Assembly (NCBI RefSeq): GCF_002934685.1
Contig: NZ_NKHL01000120.1
Span: 323,410-387,409 of the forward strand
From: Pseudomonas bohemica
Lineage (GTDB): Bacteria > Pseudomonadota > Gammaproteobacteria > Pseudomonadales > Pseudomonadaceae
Direction: 5' to 3'
DNA: 64,000 nt
Shown: positions 27,359-35,409 of the stretch, in pieces
Numbering within the stretch: position 1 is the stretch's first letter
How the letters are laid out: every line of letters begins with the position of its first letter
Notes under the pieces: generated by a model
The model's database searches: none
Told to the model about the DNA's origin: nothing
The model's input: the letters and a program-made list of their open reading frames with translations, nothing else
Position numbers and translations under genes: made by a program

Positions 27359-28357
27359 ATGCCCACGATTCCGCTGCTGATTTGCGATGACTCCAACATG
27401 GCGCGCAAACAGCTGATAAGGGCCTTACCTTCCGATTGGGGGGTGTCGGTCACGACAGCGACCAATGGACATGAAGGTCTGGAGGCTATTCGTCAGGGTC
27501 TGGGCCAGGTGGTGTTACTCGACCTGACCATGCCGGATATGGACGGCTACCAGGCACTGGCCGTCATCCGCGCAGAAAACCTGCAGGCCAAGGTCATCGT
27601 GGTGTCGGGCGATGTCCAGGAAGAGGCTGTGCGCCGAACTTTTGAATTGGGTGCCTTGGCATTCCTGAAAAAACCGGCGGACCCCCTCGAACTGCAGCAG
27701 ACGTTGCAGCGCCTCGGACTGCTGGGTGAGCCGACCGCCGCTGTGGCTGTCTCGCCAAAGGTCGAGCACGCCGCTATCAGCTTTCAGGACGCGTTCCGCG
27801 AAACCGTCAACGTCGCCATGGGGCGTGCCGCTGCCTTGCTGGCCCGGGTGCTCGGTGTGTTCGTGCAGCTGCCGGTGCCCAACGTCAACATGCTGGAAGT
27901 CGGTGAGCTGCACATGGCGCTCGCCGATGCCCAGGCCAGCGACCGATTGACTGCCGTCTGCCAGGGATATATCGGTGGCGGTATCGCCGGTGAGGCGCTG
28001 CTGCTGTTTCACGATTCCGAAATCGCCGACATGGCTCAGTTGATGAAGATCGACGACAGCGACTATTCCGAGATGGAGATGCTGCTGGACCTGTCGTCGA
28101 TCCTGATCGGCGCCTGCCTCTGCGGCATTGCCGAGCAGATCGACATCGCATTTTCCCAGGGGCATCCACAGGTCCTTGGCGTGCACAGCGGGATCGAGGA
28201 ACTGATCCGGATCAATCAGCAGCGCTGGAGGAAGACCCTCGCTGTGGAGATCAGTTACAGCCTGGAAGGCCACAATATTCATTTCGATCTGTTGATGCTG
28301 TTCACCGAAGACTCGGTAGAGCGGCTGTCGCGAAAACTCGCCTACCTGATGAGCTGA
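27359..28357 (+). CDS. Receiver domain fused to a CheC-type phosphatase domain
   Basis: Residues 1-125 form a CheY-like receiver: acidic pair in LICDDSN, phospho-acceptor Asp55 in VVLLDLTMPDMDG, Lys in FLKKPADP. Residues 140-332 resemble CheC/CheX phosphatases; DAFRETVN (144-151) with Pro174 fits the CheC motif D/SxxxExxN-x22-P exactly, while the second such site is degenerate. CheC-type domains remove phosphate from receiver proteins, so this could be a self- or partner-limiting regulator. The diguanylate cyclase starts three bases downstream, so the pair is probably one signalling unit. The ATG at 27359 is chosen; a GTG at 27344 is possible. Confidence 0.82.
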   Translation: MPTIPLLICDDSNMARKQLIRALPSDWGVSVTTATNGHEGLEAIRQGLGQVVLLDLTMPDMDGYQALAVIRAENLQAKVIVVSGDVQEEAVRRTFELGALAFLKKPADPLELQQTLQRLGLLGEPTAAVAVSPKVEHAAISFQDAFRETVNVAMGRAAALLARVLGVFVQLPVPNVNMLEVGELHMALADAQASDRLTAVCQGYIGGGIAGEALLLFHDSEIADMAQLMKIDDSDYSEMEMLLDLSSILIGACLCGIAEQIDIAFSQGHPQVLGVHSGIEELIRINQQRWRKTLAVEISYSLEGHNIHFDLLMLFTEDSVERLSRKLAYLMS

Positions 28358-28360
28358 TTC

Positions 28361-29320
28361 ATGAACGATCGTATCGACATCAAAGAACTGCATTGGCTGC
28401 TGACCATCACCCAGAGCATCGACGTCGGCGTGGTGGTGCTGGATCAGGACTATCGGGTACAGGTGTGGAACACCTTCATGGAAAACCGTTCGGGGGTGTT
28501 GCCGTACGAGGCAGCCAATCGCTCGTTCTTCGAGCTGTTCCCGGAGGTCAATCGGGACTGGCTGAAAAAAAAGATCGACAGTGTGATGACCCTGGGCACG
28601 CCGGCGTTCACCATCTGGGAGCAGCGTCCGTACCTGGTGCGCTTCAAGAGCTATCAGCCAATCACCGGGCTGGAAGACTTCATGTATCAGAACACCACGA
28701 TGTTCCCGCTGCGTTCCACCAGTGGCGAGGTTTCCCATGTGTGTCTGGTGATCTACGACGTCACGGATGTGGCGACCAACCGGTTGCAATTGCAGACGGC
28801 CAACAAGGAACTGCAGCAACTCTCCAGCACCGATCGCCTGACCGGGCTCTACAACCGCGGGCACTGGGAAGAGGCGTTGCGCCTGGAGTATGCGCGGCAT
28901 TTACGCTACGGCACGACGGCAGCCTTGGTGATGTTCGACATCGATCACTTCAAGCGCGTCAACGACACCTACGGTCATCAGTGTGGAGACAAGGTGATTC
29001 AGCGGGTGGCTGACGTGATTCGCGAACACATTCGCGACACCGATATCGCCGGTCGTTATGGCGGCGAGGAGTATGCGGTGCTGTTACCGGACACCGACAA
29101 GTACGGTGGAGGGATGTTCGCCGAGCGCCTGCGGGTGGCCGTCCAGGCGCAGGAAATCATCCATGAAGGCGAGGTCATCCGCTGCACCATCAGCCTCGGC
29201 GTCGCAGACATGAACACACCGCTGAGCGAGCACAAGACCCTGATCGAATGGGCCGACCAGGCGCTATACGCCTCGAAGAAGAATGGGCGTAATCAGGTGT
29301 CGTTGCATGGGGCGGGGTGA
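28361..29320 (+). CDS. PAS-GGDEF diguanylate cyclase
   Basis: The 319-residue cytoplasmic protein has an N-terminal PAS-like sensor (about 15-140), a short coiled coil (NRLQLQTANKELQQLSS) and a GGDEF domain. The active site is GGEEY near 234-238, a functional variant, and RDTD near 225-228 is the inhibitory I-site at the canonical spacing, so the enzyme should make c-di-GMP and be product-inhibited. No membrane segment is visible. The three-base spacing from the receiver-CheC gene suggests that phosphorelay state tunes c-di-GMP output; the input signal is unknown. Confidence 0.92.
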   Translation: MNDRIDIKELHWLLTITQSIDVGVVVLDQDYRVQVWNTFMENRSGVLPYEAANRSFFELFPEVNRDWLKKKIDSVMTLGTPAFTIWEQRPYLVRFKSYQPITGLEDFMYQNTTMFPLRSTSGEVSHVCLVIYDVTDVATNRLQLQTANKELQQLSSTDRLTGLYNRGHWEEALRLEYARHLRYGTTAALVMFDIDHFKRVNDTYGHQCGDKVIQRVADVIREHIRDTDIAGRYGGEEYAVLLPDTDKYGGGMFAERLRVAVQAQEIIHEGEVIRCTISLGVADMNTPLSEHKTLIEWADQALYASKKNGRNQVSLHGAG

Positions 29321-29345
29321 TTATGTTTTGCTGACTCAACGCAGA

Positions 29346-29439
29346 CCTATGGGAGTGAGCCTGCTCAATGATGCGTCCACTCAGGCAACATCTGTAGCGA
29401 TTGACAGGCTGCCTTCGTGACCAAGCTCACTCCCACAGG
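29346..29439. repeat. REPIN (two inverted REP copies)
   Basis: A GGGAGTGAGCCTGCTCA arm begins near 29350, and its inverted partner (TTCGTGACCAAGCTCACTCC) lies at 29414-29433. The left copy has decayed at its 3' edge. It separates the convergent cyclase and ABC ATPase genes. Confidence 0.8.
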
Positions 29440-29476
29440 TGTACTGCGAACGCCAGAATTAACCGCTCTTAACTAC

Positions 29477-30271
29477 TCAAGACAACTCCGCAAAATCGCT
29501 CAACACATCATCGCGCAGCGCAATGAATCGCGCATCGCTGCGGTTACGTGGGCGGGGCAGGTCAATGTCGACGATGCGACGAATCCGCCCCGGATGCGGT
29601 TGCATCACCACCACGCGATCACCCAGATACACCGCCTCGTCGACGTCGTGGGTGACGTGCACCATGGTGATTTTTTCCTGTTGCCAGATGTTCTGCAGCT
29701 CACGTTGCAGGCGCGTACGAGTCAGGGCATCGAGGGCGCCGAAAGGCTCGTCCAGCAGCAACACGCTCGGGCGATTGACCAGACCGCGAGCGATCGCCAC
29801 CCGTTGAGCCATACCGCCGGAAATCTGATGCGGGTAGGACTCGGTAAAATCCTGCAGACCCACCAGCTGAATATGCTCGCGCACGGTCTCACGTTTTTGC
29901 GCAGTCGTCAGGGGCGCGTTCTTCAAACCCACCGCCACGTTCTGCTCCACGGTCAGCCACGGGAACAGCCGATGATCCTGAAACACGATGCCGCGCTCAA
30001 GACCGGTGCCCTTGATCGGTTTTTCGTCGAGCAGGATGCGTCCGTCGAACTCCTCGTCGAGACCGAGGATCAGTCGCAGCAACGTCGACTTGCCGCAACC
30101 GCTGGCGCCGACGATGGTGATGAATTCGCCGGGGGCGATGTCCAGCTCAATGTTGTCCAGCACTTGCAGTTGGGTGTCGGTGCTGGCGCCGGAGAAGCGT
30201 TTGCTGATGTTCTCCAGACGCAGCCCGTTGCCTTGCTGTGTTGAAAGGGGGAGCGGTTGACTGGCGGACAT
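29477..30271 (-). CDS. ABC transporter ATPase, sulfonate/sulfate-ester type
   Basis: This is the cytoplasmic ATPase of an SsuB/TauB/AtsC-like importer. Walker A is GASGCGKST (near 54-62), the signature is ISGGMAQRVAIARG, Walker B is VLLLDEPFGALD, and the switch His is VTHDVDEA. The 264 residues are typical. It is the last of five minus-strand genes (dioxygenase, binding protein, two permeases, ATPase). AAGGA lies just upstream of the ATG. The substrate is inferred from the linked AtsK/TauD-type enzyme. Confidence 0.9.
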   Translation of the reverse strand: MSASQPLPLSTQQGNGLRLENISKRFSGASTDTQLQVLDNIELDIAPGEFITIVGASGCGKSTLLRLILGLDEEFDGRILLDEKPIKGTGLERGIVFQDHRLFPWLTVEQNVAVGLKNAPLTTAQKRETVREHIQLVGLQDFTESYPHQISGGMAQRVAIARGLVNRPSVLLLDEPFGALDALTRTRLQRELQNIWQQEKITMVHVTHDVDEAVYLGDRVVVMQPHPGRIRRIVDIDLPRPRNRSDARFIALRDDVLSDFAELS

Positions 30272-30310
30272 GGTGAATTCCTTTGAATGCTTGAAATGTC
30301 AAAGTAAGAA

Positions 30311-31099
30311 CTAGCGAGGTGTGATGCCGTAAAGGCGCTGCATGCGGCGCTCCAGTCGGCGTGCCAGAACGTTCAGGCCCCAGCCGACCAGGCCAATGAT
30401 GACCATGCCGAACAGCACCAGATCCATCATGAAATGCTCGCTGCCGTCGATCAGCGTGTTGCCGATACCGTCGCCGGAAACCAGAAGGTATTCAGCGCCA
30501 ATGGTCGCGAGCCACGAGTACACCAGCGCCAGATAGATCCCGGTAAAGATCGAAGGCAGTGCGGCAGGCAACATCACCCCGATGATGGTCTGCCAGCGGC
30601 TGAAGCCATACACCTTGGCTACTTCCAGAAAGGCGTTAGGCACGTTGCGCAGACCGTCGCAGGTGTTGACCACCACCGGGACCAGCGCCGCAAGGGACAG
30701 AAACACCACTTTGGCCACGTCGCCCAGGCCGAACCACACCGAGATCAGCGGGATCCAGGCGAACAGCGAAATCTGCTTGAACGTATTGAAGCTCGGCCCC
30801 ACCAGACGCTCGAACAGGCGCGAGAAACCCAGCAGGCAGCCGAGGATCAGCCCCAGGACAGTGCCGATGAAAAATCCACTGAGGTTGCGCGCCAGACTCG
30901 ACGAGATCGCCCGCCAGAACTGGCCGGAGGTCACTTGTTCCCAAGCCGTGACGGCGACCTTTTGCGGCGAGACCAGAAGGCCCGAATCGCTCCAGCCTTG
31001 ACTCGCCGCCAGCCACCAGATCGCGACGCCGACCACCGGCACGACCCAGCCGCGATAGCGATGCTGACGGGGTGCGTGTGTTGCTGCCAGTGAACTCAT
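30311..31099 (-). CDS. ABC transporter permease (SsuC-like), second of two
   Basis: This 262-residue inner-membrane protein has about six helices and the cytoplasmic EAA loop (EVAKVYGFSRWQTIIGVMLPAALPSIF) that docks on the ATPase. Its start overlaps the stop of the preceding permease as ATGA, so the two are translated together. Two related permeases in one importer suggest a heterodimeric channel, unlike the single-permease Ssu and Tau systems. Confidence 0.9.
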   Translation of the reverse strand: MSSLAATHAPRQHRYRGWVVPVVGVAIWWLAASQGWSDSGLLVSPQKVAVTAWEQVTSGQFWRAISSSLARNLSGFFIGTVLGLILGCLLGFSRLFERLVGPSFNTFKQISLFAWIPLISVWFGLGDVAKVVFLSLAALVPVVVNTCDGLRNVPNAFLEVAKVYGFSRWQTIIGVMLPAALPSIFTGIYLALVYSWLATIGAEYLLVSGDGIGNTLIDGSEHFMMDLVLFGMVIIGLVGWGLNVLARRLERRMQRLYGITPR

Positions 31100-32007
31100 G
31101 CCAGTCTCCCCGGCGTAATTGCCCGACCTTTGTTGAGCCGACGCTCGATGACTTCGAAGCCGCGATCGATCAACAGCCCGACCGTGCCCACCACGACCAC
31201 CGCCGCCATCACCAGATCCAGCTGAAACAGCTGACGTCCGTAAGCAATCAGATAGCCCAGGCCTTCACTGGAGGCGAGCAGTTCGACCACCACCAGCGAC
31301 AACCAGGCTTTGGTGAAGCCCAGCCGAAGCCCGGTGAAAATCGGTGCGACCGCAGACGGCAGTACGATGTCGGTGACGATCTGGCGCTGACTGAAGCCGT
31401 AGGCCTGACCGACTTCCAGCAGGCGCTTGGGCACCTGATGAAATGCCTGCAAGGTACACAGGGTGACCGGCACCAGCGCCGCGTGAGCGATGAGCACGTA
31501 TTTCAAAGGCTCGCCTATGCCGAACAGCAGCAGGGCGAAGGGCATCCAGCCCAGCACCGGGATCTGCACCAGCGCGTTGAAGGTTGGCAGCAGATAGTCT
31601 TCGACGGTTTTCGAAAGCCCCATGAACAGGCCCAGCGTCACGCCTAGACCCGAACCGATCAGAAAGCCCACCAACACCCGCTGCAGACTCGCCGAGGCGT
31701 TGAGCCACAGGTCGCCGGTGGTGATCAGGTCGGTGAGTGTCTGGTAGACGTACGCCGGTGGCGGCAGTACTTGCTCCGATAGCCAGCCGCGTTCGGTGCC
31801 CAGGTACCACAGGCCAAGCAGCGCGATGGGCAGCAACCAAGACAGGGCGATGTTCAGCGCGCGGCTTTGCCAGCCTGAACGGGGACGCGTGGCAGCTGCG
31901 ACCTGGCGTGGCGCGCGCGCCGGAAAGTTGGGCAGACGTTCTACGGGCGCCAGCTTTTTCGCTGGCGACGGTTGTTGATCGAGCGCGGTTGCGGTGGCTC
32001 TGGCCAT
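31096..32007 (-). CDS. ABC transporter permease, first of two
   Basis: This permease has 303 residues from the start at 32007 (MARATATALDQQPSP), which has GGAGGC upstream. An in-frame start at 32085 would give a 26-residue Arg-rich extension overlapping the binding-protein gene and is rejected. After a basic, Pro-rich N-terminal tail of about 50 residues come six membrane helices and the EAA loop (EVGQAYGFSQRQIVTDIVLPSAVAPIF). It overlaps the next permease by four bases. Confidence 0.9.
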   Translation of the reverse strand: MARATATALDQQPSPAKKLAPVERLPNFPARAPRQVAAATRPRSGWQSRALNIALSWLLPIALLGLWYLGTERGWLSEQVLPPPAYVYQTLTDLITTGDLWLNASASLQRVLVGFLIGSGLGVTLGLFMGLSKTVEDYLLPTFNALVQIPVLGWMPFALLLFGIGEPLKYVLIAHAALVPVTLCTLQAFHQVPKRLLEVGQAYGFSQRQIVTDIVLPSAVAPIFTGLRLGFTKAWLSLVVVELLASSEGLGYLIAYGRQLFQLDLVMAAVVVVGTVGLLIDRGFEVIERRLNKGRAITPGRLA

Positions 32008-32011
32008 GACA

Positions 32012-33130
32012 TCAGCCTCCGTTGTTGACGGTTTTATCCGATGACGCCGTCGCGGTGTTCGCCGTCGCCTTGCCGTCCGCGCCATAGGCGGTCCAGTAAT
32101 GCTCCAGGCCCTTGGCCTTCAGCGCGGTTTCCAGGTATTTGGTTTCGAACCAGCCGTCGATGGTCACCGGGCGACGAATCATTTTCTCGTCCTTGGCCTG
32201 ATCGGCGACTGCCTGATAACGGGTGCGCAGAAATTCATCCACCAGCGGCGAGGCGCTGTCACGCAAGGTGATGTGTTCGAAGTCGGCCTTGAGCGAGGCC
32301 AGCGGCTCGTTGGTCTTGGCCCATTCGTTGAGCACGGCGTCGCGGTTGCTTTCCTCGGATTCCCACTTCGCGGCGTCGACCAGCGTATCGACCACTTTCT
32401 GTACGTTGTCGGCATGTTCCTTTTCATAGGCGCCACGAACCACCAGGGCGCACTGGCGGGTGTAGCGCACGTCGTTGTTCGGGTTATCGAAGATGATGTC
32501 GACCAGCCCCTGATCGCGCAGCTTGAACAGCTCGCGGCCACCGAACGCGGCATCGACGCCCTTGGAAGCCAACGCAGCCTGGCTGCTGCCGCTGTCGAGG
32601 TTGATCACTTTCAAGTCGCGTTCTGTCAAGCCGTGGTCAGCCAACAGGTTGATCGACACCAAATGGCCGTTGGTGCCGCGAAAAACGGCGACTTTCTTGC
32701 CCTTGAGGTCTTCGATGGTCTTGATGTCGGAGCCTTTTGGCACCGCCAGATACACGTTGGAGCGCACGCCGATCGCGGCCAGCAGTTTGGTGTCCAGCCC
32801 GTTGGCGCGACCGACCACTTGCGGCAGGTCGCCTTCATAGGCGAAGTCCAGCTGCTGGTTCGACAGCGCCTCGTTCACAGCAGGCCCTGCGCCCTTGAAG
32901 AAGAACCATTGAATTTCGGTGCCAGTGCCTTCGAAGGCCTTTTCCAAGAGTTTCTGGTTGCGCACGATGCCCAATGGCGAGCCGCTGAAGGTCACGGGGT
33001 CACCGCCCCCTGCGCTGGCCACGCCGATACGCAGAACGTCCGCCTCGGCCAAGGGCATCAGCAGCAGCGCCGCCAGTGCGGCAGCTACGCTTGTCGTGCT
33101 GAATACAGATGTTCGCTTGGCCTTTGCCAT
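32012..33130 (-). CDS. Periplasmic binding protein, sulfonate/sulfate-ester type
   Basis: The 372-residue protein has a signal peptide (basic MAKAKR, then TTSVAAALAALLLMPLAEA) and an SsuA/TauA/AtsR-like two-lobe fold (LRIGVASAGG, DFAYEGDLPQVVG, DLKGKKVAVFRGTNG). It hands substrate to the two permeases encoded just downstream. The dioxygenase gene is 32 bases upstream. Exact substrate cannot be read; an alkyl sulfate ester is the best inference. Confidence 0.87.
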   Translation of the reverse strand: MAKAKRTSVFSTTSVAAALAALLLMPLAEADVLRIGVASAGGGDPVTFSGSPLGIVRNQKLLEKAFEGTGTEIQWFFFKGAGPAVNEALSNQQLDFAYEGDLPQVVGRANGLDTKLLAAIGVRSNVYLAVPKGSDIKTIEDLKGKKVAVFRGTNGHLVSINLLADHGLTERDLKVINLDSGSSQAALASKGVDAAFGGRELFKLRDQGLVDIIFDNPNNDVRYTRQCALVVRGAYEKEHADNVQKVVDTLVDAAKWESEESNRDAVLNEWAKTNEPLASLKADFEHITLRDSASPLVDEFLRTRYQAVADQAKDEKMIRRPVTIDGWFETKYLETALKAKGLEHYWTAYGADGKATANTATASSDKTVNNGG

Positions 33131-33162
33131 GACGTTTTTTCCTTGAAATTGAGTGACGAGGA

Positions 33163-34074
33163 TCAGGCGGCCAGATGTTTTTTGTCGGCTTCTGTCGACG
33201 GGGAAAGGGTGTCGGGTGTCGGCTTGATCGCCTGGCTCGCGCGTCCATCGACGCCGACCGGGATGTCGCCGGCTACGGTTGTGCGACGAACGATACGTTC
33301 GGCGTTGCCGTAGTCATTGATCGCGATGTGCTGCGTGGCGCGGTTGTCCCAGATCACCACGTCGCCTTCGCTCCAGCGCCAGCGCACGGTGTTGTCCAGG
33401 TGAGTGATGCGGTCGTGGAACAGGCGGATCAGTTGCTTGGAGTCGTTGCTGCTCACGCCCTGAATCTGTTTGACGAAGTGGCCGAGCAGCAGGCTGCGCT
33501 CACCGGTTTCCGGATGCACGCGCACCAGCGGGTGTTCGGTTTCATAGACCTCTGCGGTGAACTGTTCGCGGTAGCGTTTCACGCCCGCATCGCCGGTATC
33601 GCGCGGCGCTGCGTAATCATAGAGATTGGTGTGCAGGGCGCGCAGATTGTCGGCCAGCGCTTTCAGCGGAGCAGGCAGGTCGGCGTAGGCCGAAGCGGTA
33701 TTGGCCCACACGGTATCGCCACCATAGGGCGGAATGACCACGCCACGCAGAATAGAGATTTTCGGGTAGTTGGCGACAAAGGTGACGTCGGTGTGCCAGG
33801 AGTTGGCGCGAGTTTCCTTGGCATCAAGGTGCAGGATGGCATTGCTCTGCTTGGCAGAAGGCACGGTCGGATGCGGCACCTGATCGCCGAAGCGCAGGGA
33901 GAAGCTTTCGTGTTGCTCATCGGTCAGGAACTGTTCACGGAAGAACAGCACCTTGTGCTTGAGCAGCGCCTGATTGATGAAGTCGAAGTCTTGCGCGGAG
34001 ATATCACCGGAGAGTTTTACGCCGCTCAGCTCGGCGCCAATTCTGCCTGCCACGGGTTTGATCTGAATCGCCAT
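33163..34074 (-). CDS. TauD/AtsK-family Fe(II)/2-oxoglutarate dioxygenase
   Basis: These enzymes oxidise the carbon next to sulfur in taurine or sulfate esters, releasing sulfite or sulfate, with succinate and CO2 as by-products. The iron triad is visible as H94 and D96 (NSWHTDVTF) and H249 (DNRATQHIAIND), with R260/R264 for 2-oxoglutarate. The 303-residue sequence (KPVAGRIGAELSGVKLSGD) resembles AtsK, the alkylsulfatase of P. putida, more than TauD, by memory of the families. It heads the importer operon, as expected of a sulfur-starvation cluster. Confidence 0.87.
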   Translation of the reverse strand: MAIQIKPVAGRIGAELSGVKLSGDISAQDFDFINQALLKHKVLFFREQFLTDEQHESFSLRFGDQVPHPTVPSAKQSNAILHLDAKETRANSWHTDVTFVANYPKISILRGVVIPPYGGDTVWANTASAYADLPAPLKALADNLRALHTNLYDYAAPRDTGDAGVKRYREQFTAEVYETEHPLVRVHPETGERSLLLGHFVKQIQGVSSNDSKQLIRLFHDRITHLDNTVRWRWSEGDVVIWDNRATQHIAINDYGNAERIVRRTTVAGDIPVGVDGRASQAIKPTPDTLSPSTEADKKHLAA

Positions 34075-34126
34075 GTCCTGAACTCCTGTTTAGGGTTGTT
34101 GTGGCTCAGATCATAAAGATATAAAT

Positions 34127-34139
34127 CAGCGATTCGCTA
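34127..34139 (-). promoter_or_regulatory. Palindrome upstream of the dioxygenase operon
   Basis: AGCGA-T-TCGCT (34128-34138) is a perfect repeat 54 bases upstream of the ATG at 34074, in an AT-rich promoter region; a TATGAT -10-like box lies at 34110-34115 on the minus strand. It could bind a regulator of sulfur starvation; no known CysB site is clear. Confidence 0.4.
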
Positions 34140-34254
34140 ATCACCTTTTGTCATAAATATAGAAGGAGAGTTTATGCGGGGTGTTTATGAAGATAACCAG
34201 ATTTCATAAGGTTATTACGAAACGGTGGTCCCCGGATTTGGCTGGCAACGACAT

Positions 34255-34350
34255 GCGGCGGGAATGGGCCTGCTCACGAATAGGCAGGTAGAGCCGCCCC
34301 TTCGTTGGCATTTGAACCACTGCATTCGTGAGCAGGCTCACTGCCACAGG
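34255..34350. repeat. REPIN upstream of the dioxygenase operon
   Basis: Two inverted arms (GGGAATGGGCCTGCTCACGA from 34260; TTCGTGAGCAGGCTCACTGC from 34326) bracket about 45 bases. It belongs to the main REP family of this window, with a C/T variant at the loop. It fills the space between the oxygenase-like gene's 3' end and the operon promoter. Confidence 0.8.
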
Positions 34351-34381
34351 CTATCGCTGCGACAGTTACCGGGTTGGCATT

Positions 34382-35143
34382 TTACGTTTGCGGAACATCG
34401 TCCTGAAGATCCGGTCCCTTCAATGTCCCCAGCGATTTGCGCAGCCGGCTCGCCAGAGAGCTGCTGCCATGCACGTTGTGGTAATGGAAAACCGCCGTGG
34501 CGCGCAGGGCGTCTTCGGCCACCGGCATGTTCGTATGCAGCGAGCGGTAACCCCAGAACAGATAGAGATGCCCAGGTTGCATGGCAATCCGGGTGAAGGC
34601 TTGAGCATCGCGCTCGAGCCGGTTTTTCAGGTAGCGCTGTACCCACTTGTTATCCACCAGCACCTTGTCGATGAGATTGCGCAGGTAGCTGTGCCTGATC
34701 GGACGACGATTGGGCAGCATCAGCAAATCGCCGCGCTCGCCGGTTTGCGGCATGCAAACCGGCATGATCGTGGTCAGCACGAACGAGTCGTAGTGGAAGA
34801 TCAGCGATTCCCTGCGCCCGCCGTTACCGGTCAGGCAGCGCAGTGTCTGGGTCAGCGTGGTATCGCTGGAGTGGTCGCCGGTGGCACCTACAACGATGCG
34901 ACGGCACAGGTCGATGAAGTCCCGGGAGTTGCCCCAGTCGCACATGGGGGTTCCGGCCACGGCCCTTCGACCGGAAAGGGCAACGTATTCGTTGCCGTTG
35001 GCGGCCACTGTTTCTGCCACCAGTGCCTGCAGCTCCTGCAATTGCGCCGGACTGGCCCAGTCCGGCAAAACAGCGTATCCGTCACTGTCGATGGCCTTGA
35101 TCAGGCTGTTCACCTGGGCGTCCGAAAAGGTCGAGTAGGGCAT
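34382..35143 (-). CDS. PhyH-like Fe/2-oxoglutarate oxygenase of unknown substrate
   Basis: The 253-residue protein carries a possible iron triad in the order and spacing of phytanoyl-CoA-type oxygenases: H117-Y-D119 (IFHYDSF) and H203 (YRSLHTNMP). The start MPYSTFSDAQVNSLIKAIDSDGYAVL is typical of the first helix and strand of the fold. It stands alone, with 266 upstream bases and a REPIN downstream, next to but not within the sulfur operon. The family includes halogenases and hydroxylases, so the reaction cannot be named. GAGG lies before the ATG. Confidence 0.65.
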   Translation of the reverse strand: MPYSTFSDAQVNSLIKAIDSDGYAVLPDWASPAQLQELQALVAETVAANGNEYVALSGRRAVAGTPMCDWGNSRDFIDLCRRIVVGATGDHSSDTTLTQTLRCLTGNGGRRESLIFHYDSFVLTTIMPVCMPQTGERGDLLMLPNRRPIRHSYLRNLIDKVLVDNKWVQRYLKNRLERDAQAFTRIAMQPGHLYLFWGYRSLHTNMPVAEDALRATAVFHYHNVHGSSSLASRLRKSLGTLKGPDLQDDVPQT

Positions 35144-35409
35144 CGGAATAACCTCATTGCGGGGTCGTTGAATCGTTCTTTTTTTGCCCTCGGACCTAAT
35201 GCCTGAGATGTGCCGCTCCTGCCGGGCGAAGCGACAGACTAGCAGCTAGCACGACTTTATCGTCATGCACGGAATAAATATTTCGAAATATGTTTTTTGC
35301 CATCAAAAACACCGATTTTGTGTCAGTTTTTGAAACAGATCGACGCAGAGTGGCGTTTTTGTACGGGTTGGCAACTGTAACGATTTTGTGTCACATGCTT
35401 TTTCAAGGC

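Noticed and set aside
29417..30244. 275-codon plus-strand frame over the ABC ATPase
   Set aside because: The minus-strand ATPase has all ABC motifs; the opposite frame is a shadow.
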